DNA of 64,000 nucleotides from Nitrospinaceae bacterium. GTDB taxonomy: Bacteria; Nitrospinota; Nitrospinia; Nitrospinales; JACRGP01. Position numbers and translations under genes: made by a program. Position 1 is the first letter of the stretch; each line of letters starts with the position of its first letter. The notes beneath the pieces are model-generated. The model did not search any database. It worked only from the letters and a program-made list of their open reading frames with translations, and was not told the origin of the DNA. Below are positions 19,365 to 27,261 of the stretch, one piece after another. Location of the stretch: NCBI GenBank assembly GCA_029261575.1, contig JAJDBD010000085.1, positions 1-64,000 of the forward strand, given 5' to 3'.

Positions 19365-20699
19365 TTAACTGGGGGAATTGCCCTGATTTCTGAGATAGGA
19401 CAATTCGCGAGGAATTTTTTTGTCCTCGCAATAATTGTGTTTTGCCAGGATCTTCAAATCGTCGAGAATTCTTCTGTCGCCTTCAAACACCACCGTTTGG
19501 TATCCCTTGTCCGCAACGGCCCCTCCGGCCTGCAACAAACTCATCACCGATTTGGCGCTGAATTTTTCGTCGTCCACCCACAAAAAAGCTTCTCCCTCGT
19601 GTTGCCTCACGATCAACGAAATATAGGTGCTGGGCCGGGCGTGGAATCCCAAGGGGTCCGGAACGGGCAGTTCGTATCGCACGGTTTTCACCAGACTCTT
19701 CAAACATTCCTCGCTGATTTTCTCGCCGCAACGAATGAATTGCAGAGCGTAATAAAATCCGAAGTTAACAATTTTGCTCAGGAGTTCGTTTTTATCCACC
19801 AGCTTGGCAATTTTGCGTTTGCACTCCCCCGTTCTTATCTCATCTTCGTGCCTTTCATAAAAATGCGTCAGCCATAAAACCAGCTCCAGCAAATGCAGGG
19901 GAAGGGAGATATAGCCGCGCAAATTATTCAATCGGGGATACTTTTGTTCCAGGCCGGTATTTTTAACATAAGTGTCGTAATCGGATTGAACGCTATGAAC
20001 CATATTTTGATACAAGCGCGCTCTCTTTTCGTCAATTTTGGCGGGAACTAAACTTTTCAGCGTATCCCAGTCCTGGGTTCTCTCAATCTTGGCCTGGGAC
20101 ATCATGGCGGCCAGTTTCTGATATTTTTGACAAATATCGAGGACCCGCTCCGCTTCGTCCTTGACCTGGTCCTCTTCAATGTTTTTAGGCAATCGCCGAA
20201 AGGCTTCCAATTCCGGAAAAATATCCAAAGAATCATTATCCGATAAAATCAGAAGACCGTTTTCTTTTCCAACCCTGGCGGCTTCCTCGAACAGTTTGAC
20301 AATGGATTGGTTTAAAAACTGCAGGGCGTCTTTGGCGTCGGAGAAAAAACTGCTTTCAAACTCCACCGATTCGCTCAGGTTATAGAATGGGTACCTATCA
20401 AGAAGATGCTTTAAATAAAAGGCGGAAAGGGAGAGGTTTCTGATCGAGGCGATAAATTCGGTGAACGCGTACCAGGTTTTATTTTCGCGGGCGCCGTGTT
20501 CGTCCAAAAAACTTTCGAAGTCGTGCGAATTTTGAACCAGACTTGAATAGTCCTTTCGGGTAATCGTCTGCTTTTTTTCGAGCCTCAATAAAAAATGATT
20601 GAAGGCGTAAAAGAAGGACCCGCAAACTTCCTGGGCCAAAGGAAGGAATTCTTCTTCCTGAACTATCTGGCTTAGCGATTTAGGTTCATCGGCGTCCAT
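19365..20699 (-). CDS. Uncharacterised protein with C-terminal HPr-like phosphocarrier domain
   Basis: C-terminal ~90 aa: YELPVPDPLGFHARPSTYISLIVRQHEGEAFLWVDDEKFSAKSVMSLLQAGGAVADKGYQTVVFEGDR = HPr motif with GFHARPS and KSVMSLL; N-terminal ~350 aa helical, unknown. Confidence 0.88.
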   Translation of the reverse strand: MDADEPKSLSQIVQEEEFLPLAQEVCGSFFYAFNHFLLRLEKKQTITRKDYSSLVQNSHDFESFLDEHGARENKTWYAFTEFIASIRNLSLSAFYLKHLLDRYPFYNLSESVEFESSFFSDAKDALQFLNQSIVKLFEEAARVGKENGLLILSDNDSLDIFPELEAFRRLPKNIEEDQVKDEAERVLDICQKYQKLAAMMSQAKIERTQDWDTLKSLVPAKIDEKRARLYQNMVHSVQSDYDTYVKNTGLEQKYPRLNNLRGYISLPLHLLELVLWLTHFYERHEDEIRTGECKRKIAKLVDKNELLSKIVNFGFYYALQFIRCGEKISEECLKSLVKTVRYELPVPDPLGFHARPSTYISLIVRQHEGEAFLWVDDEKFSAKSVMSLLQAGGAVADKGYQTVVFEGDRRILDDLKILAKHNYCEDKKIPRELSYLRNQGNSPS

Positions 20700-20746
20700 A
20701 AATCAGGAGACACGGCTTCCCGGTTGCCCGGTTGAAAAATAAAAAC

Positions 20747-21298
20747 TCAATTTAAGGCGCCCGCGAGAAAAAGTTTTTTTGGAAGATATTTTTTCCAAGC
20801 CTCGACATGCGAAGGAGAGTCTGAAGAAATTTGAAAAGGATACAATTGGTAATCGGGCTTGAACGGTTTCCTGACCAGGTTCATATCGATCTCCTGCAAA
20901 CTTCGGTCGCCTTTTCTAAGGTTACAAGGCTTGCAGGCCACCACCACGTTAACCCAGTTGGTCTTGCCGCCGCGGGATTTTGGCAGGATATGATCCACGG
21001 TCATCAAACGCGAATTGTCGCCGCAATACTGGCAGGTATAATTGTCCCGGCGCAAAATATTTTTCTTACTGAAGGAGATCCCTTTACGGCGTTTGCGCCG
21101 CACCATTTTAAGGGTTCGAATCACGATGGGAAGCCGATACGCTGTGTTGGGGGTTCTCACAAAACAGCCGTCCAGCTCCAGGCTCTCGGCGCGACCGGTC
21201 AGCACCATGACGATGGCTCGTTTGGCGTTGCAAAACTGGAGCGGCTCGTAGGAATAATTGAGAACCAGTATTTTTAAAGAGTCCAAATTAACGGTCAT
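20747..21298 (-). CDS. HNH endonuclease family protein
   Basis: CQYCGDNSRLMTVDHILPKSRGGKTNWVNVVVACKPCNLRKGDRS; N-terminal VLNYSYEPLQFCNAKRAIVMVLTGRAE. Confidence 0.9.
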   Translation of the reverse strand: MTVNLDSLKILVLNYSYEPLQFCNAKRAIVMVLTGRAESLELDGCFVRTPNTAYRLPIVIRTLKMVRRKRRKGISFSKKNILRRDNYTCQYCGDNSRLMTVDHILPKSRGGKTNWVNVVVACKPCNLRKGDRSLQEIDMNLVRKPFKPDYQLYPFQISSDSPSHVEAWKKYLPKKLFLAGALN

Positions 21299-21404
21299 AA
21301 TAAATCCCGTTTTGGAAATATTTTAAAGTAAAAATTCTATCCGCAAGAATTTGCAGTGTCAATGATTTTCCAGCCCACAACGCCGACTAGCGGCCTTTGC
21401 AGAC

Positions 21405-22829
21405 TCAAGGATCGAAAATATTGCCGCGACCCAAGATCCAACCGGGGTCCAGAGTTTTCTTGATGAGTTTCAAATCAGTTAAAGCCTCCGCCCCGATCAT
21501 TTGCAGAAAATATTCTTTTTTTAGTTTGCCAATTCCGTGTTCTGCGGATACGGTCCCTCCAAAACTTAAAATCCGGGTCGCAAGGTTTTGACAAACCTCT
21601 TTGGCTTTTGACAAATCGTTAGCTTCCGGCAGGAGGTTTATATGAAGATGGTTGTCGCCGATATGTCCAAAAGCGACGTAATCTATTCCGGCGGCTTCGA
21701 GTTCACGGTCGTAAAATTTCATCATCTCCAGGAAACGTTCGTCGGGCGCCGCCATGTCTGTCCCTACTTTAACCCTTCCCAGGCGACTGTTCTCTTCGTT
21801 GATCATGACGGGGAGTTCATGCCGAAAGCCGTGAAACTTTTCCAGGTCTTTATCGTTTTCAGCAAACCAGGAATCCTCAAGAAGAGGATCGCGGTCCAGA
21901 AGATTTTCACACCATCGGTCAAATAGAGAATCGTAATCGCCGCCAGGTTCGACCGCCTGTTCGAAAAACAGAGCGGCGTCCACCTTGTCGGGAATTTGGC
22001 GGAATTTTATTCTCAAGCGATTTAGGGCGCGACGATCAAAGTATTCGAGAGAGCAAGGCGTCAACGCGCCAGCGTGGTCGGAGCGCAAGTCCTGAACGAG
22101 CTTCCAACAATTTTCTTTCTCTGCAAAAAACAAAACCCCGCTCAAAAAACGGTCCGGGCGCGGAAGCAATTTCAAACGCGCGCGGGTGATAATTCCCAGG
22201 GCGCCATCGGAACCGACAAAAAGGTCCAACCAACTCATTCCTGGTTGAACATAAAAACCGGCCGCGTTTTTGCACGCAGGACTTGTATAGTCGACGCTGG
22301 GAAATTCTATAAACGAACCGTCGCCCAGTTCCAGGGGGCGGTCGATCTTGTGATCCCGATTCAGTCGAAACGACCTGCCATCCGCCAAAAAACCTTCCAG
22401 TTCCAATACGAAGTCGCGGGTGACTCCATAATAAAAACTCCTCGAACCGGAGGCGTTGGTTGCAATCGTTCCGCCAATGGAAGCCAATGTTTCGGTGGGA
22501 TTAGGAGGATAAAAAAATGCGCTGGATTTCAGACGATCCTGAAGGTCCCGCAAGGAAACCGCAGGTTCCGCTGTGATGGAATCGTTTTCCAATCCGCCAA
22601 TTTTTTTAAATCGTTCGAGGGAAATAATTTTTCCGCCGTCGGGGATGCGGGAGGCGGTCAATCCCGTTCCCGCTCCGGCTACCGTAATCGGGCCGTTGTT
22701 GGTTCTTAAAAAGTTCGCCAATTCTTCGGGGGTTTCTGGAATCACAACTTCTTCGGCGAATCCCAGCGAAAAATTGGAAGCGTCTTTAAGGTAAGGGGCG
22801 ATCGCTTGAGGGTCGGTTTTGCGTATCAT
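21405..22829 (-). CDS. FAD-binding oxidase, GlcD/D-lactate dehydrogenase-like
   Basis: GPITVAGAGTGLTASRIPDGG, NPTETLASIGGTIATNASGSRSFYYG, FGGTVSAEHGIGKLKKEY motifs. Confidence 0.92.
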   Translation of the reverse strand: MIRKTDPQAIAPYLKDASNFSLGFAEEVVIPETPEELANFLRTNNGPITVAGAGTGLTASRIPDGGKIISLERFKKIGGLENDSITAEPAVSLRDLQDRLKSSAFFYPPNPTETLASIGGTIATNASGSRSFYYGVTRDFVLELEGFLADGRSFRLNRDHKIDRPLELGDGSFIEFPSVDYTSPACKNAAGFYVQPGMSWLDLFVGSDGALGIITRARLKLLPRPDRFLSGVLFFAEKENCWKLVQDLRSDHAGALTPCSLEYFDRRALNRLRIKFRQIPDKVDAALFFEQAVEPGGDYDSLFDRWCENLLDRDPLLEDSWFAENDKDLEKFHGFRHELPVMINEENSRLGRVKVGTDMAAPDERFLEMMKFYDRELEAAGIDYVAFGHIGDNHLHINLLPEANDLSKAKEVCQNLATRILSFGGTVSAEHGIGKLKKEYFLQMIGAEALTDLKLIKKTLDPGWILGRGNIFDP

Positions 22830-22844
22830 TTTTGAAGATGGGGA

Positions 22845-23462
22845 TTACGGCAAACGCGAAGATTCCATCAAACCGTCAGCCTGCGGAGGCAAAAACCCCT
22901 GGTAACCGTTGTGCCGCTCAATCAATTCCAGCACGGTAAAGGCCTTGCCGTTTACGATTTCCGGATGGGTGAAAATCTGGCGCAGGTCGGCGCCTGGCTC
23001 GCCTATGATTTTAGAGGGGAATTGGATGTTTTTTGATTGGAGAGAATCTACCGCCCACTCTATATCTTCAACCAATACGGCGACGTGGTGAAAGCATTGA
23101 TCGCCATGTTGTTCGACCCAGTCGGGAATCAGACTGCCCTTCCCTCGTTCTCCATCAAACGCTTGATCGATGAATAACGCCGGGTATCCGGGCCTCCTGT
23201 AAACTTTGGCCCACCAACTGTCGAAATTCAAAACTCCTATGGAACGATCGTATTCAAAACCGAGCTTTTGAACCTCGCAGGCAATCTTTTCCACGTCGCG
23301 GGTGCGGATAGTGCAATGATCCAACACGGGAGCTAAACCGACGCCTGATTGATGCAGGGAATCCGCCATCAATCTACCGGCGGAATTTCCGGAAAGAAAC
23401 CGGTCTATATATTGTTTGAAAAATACGTCGACCGGCGCGGAGGTTTCAGGATCCGTCTTCAT
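22845..23462 (-). CDS. VOC-superfamily protein resembling one half of 4-hydroxyphenylpyruvate dioxygenase
   Basis: LDHCTIRTRDVEKIACEVQKLGF; CFHHVAVLVEDIEWAVDSLQSK; VLELIERHNGYQGFLPPQADGL (H/H/E metal triad). Confidence 0.75.
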   Translation of the reverse strand: MKTDPETSAPVDVFFKQYIDRFLSGNSAGRLMADSLHQSGVGLAPVLDHCTIRTRDVEKIACEVQKLGFEYDRSIGVLNFDSWWAKVYRRPGYPALFIDQAFDGERGKGSLIPDWVEQHGDQCFHHVAVLVEDIEWAVDSLQSKNIQFPSKIIGEPGADLRQIFTHPEIVNGKAFTVLELIERHNGYQGFLPPQADGLMESSRLP

Positions 23463-23619
23463 TTTTTTTAATCGTTTCCGACTCCTGCGCCTCTTTTTTC
23501 TTTTTAAGTTCTTCGTCTACAATTCCGGGGAATTGGTTTATGAATTTGGCGTATTTGATCATCATGACAACGACCCAAATGGCGGTCAACCCGGCGATTA
23601 TGCTAACGATATCATTCAC
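23446..23619 (-). CDS. Small single-TM protein, 57 aa (absent from ORF track)
   Basis: GTG start with GAGGAGG upstream; translation VNDIVSIIAGLTAIWVVVMMIKYAKFINQFPGIVDEELKKKKEAQESETIKKNEDGS; overlaps start of the VOC gene. Confidence 0.7.
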   Translation of the reverse strand: MNDIVSIIAGLTAIWVVVMMIKYAKFINQFPGIVDEELKKKKEAQESETIKKNEDGS

Positions 23620-23697
23620 AACACATTCCTCCTCAACGCAAATCGGTGTTTTCCTTCAAATTATATTTTATCACGACCGCCGCAAAACGAGTCCCTT

Positions 23698-25263
23698 TCA
23701 TTGCCGGGAAGCGACAGTTTGTCGACATTGGCCCACCCATTCCTTTTCATATTCTAATTTGTTCGCGGCCTTCAAATTTTCCACCCCCTGTTCGCATTTA
23801 TAAAAAGGAAAATCCAGTAACATCCGGCCCACGGTATAGCGACTGTTAATAAATTGCTCCTTGTTAAATCCGACGTCGCGTACATATTCGGCGGCGGATT
23901 TTATTCGTTCCCACTCCCAGGCGTCCGATGTTTCCAAAAGGCGACTTTCCTGAATTTTCTTCGCAATGGCATGGGCCATTAACAAATGACCGTTGATGTT
24001 GGGATGGACGTGTTCCAGAAAAAACTCATTCCCCACAAAACCGCTCTCGGCGGCTTTTTCAAATTCCTTTTCCATAACCAGAACCGGAACATCATTTTTC
24101 CTTCCCACCGACGTTATTATTTGATTGAACAATAAGCAGGCCCGCAAATGAATTTTATCCATTTCCCTGGCATAGTTGTAGGCGCGCCTTGCCCGTTTAA
24201 GTTTTCCGGATTTATCGTAAGCCTTGCCAAGCCAATAATAATAACGCGCATAATTTGGCGCTGTTGAAACGGCAATATTGAAGCGCTCCGCCGCTTTGTC
24301 ATATTCGTCCTGGGCATAAAATTTATTGCCCTCTTGAAAGGCCCTTGATGAATTCGCCCTTTCCTCCGGCGTTGTGCTGGAAGAAAATTCAGATTGAAGG
24401 GGAGAGAAGTCGCGCGTGTTGGAAGCCAGGGTGGATAGCAAAACAGGCATTCCCTTTTGGCGCGCCAGTTTTAAAATTTCAATCAGGTTTTTTTCAAAAT
24501 TTCTTGCCGTAGCCAAATGATCGGCGTCTTCCCAGTTCATCTTTTTTTGGCTCAGCATCGTCTTGAACATATTGACCCGTCCATCCTTGGCCGCCTCTTG
24601 CCTGCCGATGGATTTCACTTTTAACATGCCCCGTTCGGCGAGCAAAAATAAGCGCGACCCAAATAGCCCGGTCAAAAGTCTGTTGATCAAATGATTATTG
24701 CCGTAGTTGATTTTGGAATTGACTCCAAAGTGACCAATGAACTCATTGTGCCCGGTATAAATAAAAATCAAATCGGCTTGCTGGTCGATAATTTTTCCAA
24801 AAACGTCTAGGACGCCGTAACTACTCAGAGCGTCGTAACCGGCGTTGATCACTTCTATATTTTTATTCGGTAGCAAATCGGATAGAATCTCCTGCAAAAA
24901 TCCCGAATAGCTGATTCTGCGATTGGTGAAGGGGAATCCGCGGGTGGTGGAGGCGCCGATACAAAAAATTCTTATTGAATCGGGGCTTTTTTCTTTTTTG
25001 AACGCCGTGTCTTCAAACCAGGGGTTCTCCTTGAATAAAGCGCCGAGTTTAACGGGTAAATGGCGAAAATAATGCAGGGCGATATACTGGCTGTTGAGCG
25101 ATTTTTTTGCGGGACTTTGTTTGCCGGGTTCTTCAATTACAAAATCAAAATTTTCGCCAAAACCCACGGCCCAAAGTCCAGCCTCCAGTAGCCCCAAAAA
25201 ACAAAGCCCGGCAAAAATCAGCAATAACCTGGAAAAGAATGGTTTATAATCAGCGAGGCGCAT
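23698..25263 (-). CDS. SGNH/GDSL-hydrolase-like protein with TPR segment
   Basis: N-terminal TM; FCIGASTTRGFPF, INAGYDALSSYG, YTGHNEFIG, HVHPNINGH blocks; TPR-like repeats in the middle. Confidence 0.8.
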   Translation of the reverse strand: MRLADYKPFFSRLLLIFAGLCFLGLLEAGLWAVGFGENFDFVIEEPGKQSPAKKSLNSQYIALHYFRHLPVKLGALFKENPWFEDTAFKKEKSPDSIRIFCIGASTTRGFPFTNRRISYSGFLQEILSDLLPNKNIEVINAGYDALSSYGVLDVFGKIIDQQADLIFIYTGHNEFIGHFGVNSKINYGNNHLINRLLTGLFGSRLFLLAERGMLKVKSIGRQEAAKDGRVNMFKTMLSQKKMNWEDADHLATARNFEKNLIEILKLARQKGMPVLLSTLASNTRDFSPLQSEFSSSTTPEERANSSRAFQEGNKFYAQDEYDKAAERFNIAVSTAPNYARYYYWLGKAYDKSGKLKRARRAYNYAREMDKIHLRACLLFNQIITSVGRKNDVPVLVMEKEFEKAAESGFVGNEFFLEHVHPNINGHLLMAHAIAKKIQESRLLETSDAWEWERIKSAAEYVRDVGFNKEQFINSRYTVGRMLLDFPFYKCEQGVENLKAANKLEYEKEWVGQCRQTVASRQ

Positions 25264-25348
25264 TTTTAAAACAAATAAAGTTTTTACAATTTAGGTTTCA
25301 AAACCATCATTCACTTTTGGACGCCGGAAGCGCTCCCTCACTCAAACC

Positions 25349-26152
25349 TTGAAAATGCGACGCCTGACCCGATTCCATTCAAATATCTTTTTACCTCTTC
25401 TATTTGCCTGGACGCTGGCGGCGGGCTTCCTGCTTTTGCCCGGTCCTTGCTTTGGAGGAAAGGACAAACAGATTGTCCCCTATGAGGCGCGCGTCGTCCC
25501 ATTCAGTCGGGAAGAACGCGAAAAATACGGCGTCAAATTGCGGCAACCTTATATCATGGACGTCCGGTCAATTCAGGAAAGTATGCGTTCTTTAACGTAC
25601 CAAACCAAGAGTTTTTTTTGGTCCGAAGCCCGGCCCGTGTTCGACAGCGAACAGATACGCAACCTGAGTCCGCTCATTCAAAAACAGCTGTCTATTGCGG
25701 ACGATTCGCAAAAAGCGATTTTCAGATATTTGGACGACACGGGCAAACCCGCAATTCAAGGGGACGCGTTTATCGGCAAAAACGGTTTGAACTGGAGGTT
25801 CATTTTATTAAACGGGATTAAAAGAAAAGTTGGAGACTTTAACGTCTTTGGCGGCAGTTGGAAAATTTCAGGCGCCCAAAACCTGAAATACAAAACCAAA
25901 AAGGTCTTTTTCTTTTTTAATAAAAAAATCACCAACTGGGTTGTTGGAAAAAATATCCGCCCCGTTTCCCGTCTGGCAATCAAACCGGCGTTGCCTCCCG
26001 GAAGCCCGGCTAGCGATAACGATAAAGCGCCGTCTCTTTCTTCCGACGAGGTTGAAAAAAAATTGCAGGTTTTGAAAGAATTGAAGGACGAAAACCTGAT
26101 CGACGATAAGGATTACGAAGCCAAACGGCGGGAAATTTTAAACAGTTTCTAA
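25349..26152 (+). CDS. Exported hypothetical protein with C-terminal SHOCT-like domain
   Basis: Signal-like N-terminus; C-terminal [30 protein letters not shown] matches SHOCT pattern. Confidence 0.6.
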   Translation: MKMRRLTRFHSNIFLPLLFAWTLAAGFLLLPGPCFGGKDKQIVPYEARVVPFSREEREKYGVKLRQPYIMDVRSIQESMRSLTYQTKSFFWSEARPVFDSEQIRNLSPLIQKQLSIADDSQKAIFRYLDDTGKPAIQGDAFIGKNGLNWRFILLNGIKRKVGDFNVFGGSWKISGAQNLKYKTKKVFFFFNKKITNWVVGKNIRPVSRLAIKPALPPGSPASDNDKAPSLSSDEVEKKLQVLKELKDENLIDDKDYEAKRREILNSF

Positions 26153-26168
26153 GGTCAGGAGATTTTCA

Positions 26169-27122
26169 TTGCTCTATAAAATCAACAGCGACAACACGGT
26201 GGACATTGACGGCGTTTCGCTCGCTCTCAGCCATCCGGACGAATCCGATCCGGAATGGATTGGCCAGGAGGAAGTCCTGAAACAACTGCTGGCGTGCTGG
26301 ATGGTCGTGTCCGAAAAAGATTTCCCGCTTTCTCCGCGTCTGGTTGGAATGCCGGGAATCGGCAAAACCACTTTAGGTATGGCCGCGGCCAAGCATAGAA
26401 AACAACCTTTATTCATATACCAGTGCACCAGCGATACGCGGCCCGAGGATCTTCTGGTCGTCCCTGTATTGGCGGGTTCGGGCAAAATCTCCTACCACGC
26501 CTCGCCTCTTGTCGCCGCGATGCTGGTAGGCGGTATTTGCATCCTGGACGAGGGAAATCGTATGAATGAAAAAAGCTGGGCGTCCCTCGCGCCCTTGCTG
26601 GATCAGCGCCGGTACGTGGAATCCGTGATCGCCGGAATTAAAATCCACGCCCATCCGGAGTTTCGCGCCTGCGTTACCATGAACAGCGACGAGTCTACTT
26701 TTGAAATTCCGGATTATATTCTTTCCCGCCTGCAACCCACCCTGCCGTTGACCCTTCCGACCCTGGAAGACGAAATGGCCATTCTAAAATACCACCTGCC
26801 TTTTGCCGAGAATGAATTGCTGGGAATCTGCGCGCAATTCCTACAAAAGGCGCATCGCCTGGACCTGGATTACTCCATCCGCGACGGCATTCATATTATT
26901 CAATATGCGCTCAAGCGATTAAAACAGGACCCCTCGCATCCACTGGCCAAGGATCGCTTTTGGAGCGAAGCGGTCGAAAAAGTTTTGGGGGAGGAAGCGT
27001 TGAACCTGGACGCGCTTGCGGAAAAGAAAAAGCGCGCTCTGGGCGATGATAAGTTGCCTATGGGATTGAGCGATTTCTTTTTCGGCGAGGACAGCCCTCT
27101 TCATCCAGACAGAGATTTATAA
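26169..27122 (+). CDS. MoxR-like/AAA_5-type AAA+ ATPase
   Basis: [13 protein letters not shown] Walker [32 protein letters not shown] Walker B/MoxR-like; VTMNSDES sensor 1; TTG start. Confidence 0.88.
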   Translation: MLYKINSDNTVDIDGVSLALSHPDESDPEWIGQEEVLKQLLACWMVVSEKDFPLSPRLVGMPGIGKTTLGMAAAKHRKQPLFIYQCTSDTRPEDLLVVPVLAGSGKISYHASPLVAAMLVGGICILDEGNRMNEKSWASLAPLLDQRRYVESVIAGIKIHAHPEFRACVTMNSDESTFEIPDYILSRLQPTLPLTLPTLEDEMAILKYHLPFAENELLGICAQFLQKAHRLDLDYSIRDGIHIIQYALKRLKQDPSHPLAKDRFWSEAVEKVLGEEALNLDALAEKKKRALGDDKLPMGLSDFFFGEDSPLHPDRDL

Positions 27123-27123
27123 A

Positions 27124-27140
27124 ACCGGGCAACGCCCGGT
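27124..27140 (+). other. Perfect 7-bp hairpin ACCGGGC-AAC-GCCCGGT immediately after AAA+ gene stop
   Basis: Inverted repeat read directly; not followed by a T-run. Confidence 0.75.
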
Positions 27141-27148
27141 GGAAGAGT

Positions 27149-27231
27149 TTGAGATGCAAACTCACCCAAGCGCGTGGCGTTACCCAAATAAGTTCCGCCC
27201 TATTGCCTCCTGGCGCTTGCCTGGCGGACAG
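27149..27231 (+). repeat. Dispersed intergenic element, copy A
   Basis: Shares ordered blocks GCAAACTCACC / CGTTACCC / GCCTCCtGGCGCTTGCCTGGCgGaCAG with 58820-58899. Confidence 0.75.
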
Positions 27232-27261
27232 GGATATATAAAAATCGGTTCGATAAGATGA
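27154..27261 (+). CDS. Possible 35-aa leader ORF overlapping downstream start (ATGA)
   Basis: ATG preceded by GGAAGAG; MQTHPSAWRYPNKFRPIASWRLPGGQGYIKIGSIR; stop TGA overlaps ATG at 27258. Confidence 0.35.
   Translation: MQTHPSAWRYPNKFRPIASWRLPGGQGYIKIGSIR

Noticed and set aside
21105-21130. tRNA T-arm-like string GGGTTCGAATCACG
   Set aside because: Lies inside the conserved HNH gene and lacks acceptor/anticodon arms; not a tRNA
20747-21298. HNH protein as a homing endonuclease or defence nuclease
   Set aside because: Matches the common solitary chromosomal HNH family; no intron/intein or defence neighbours
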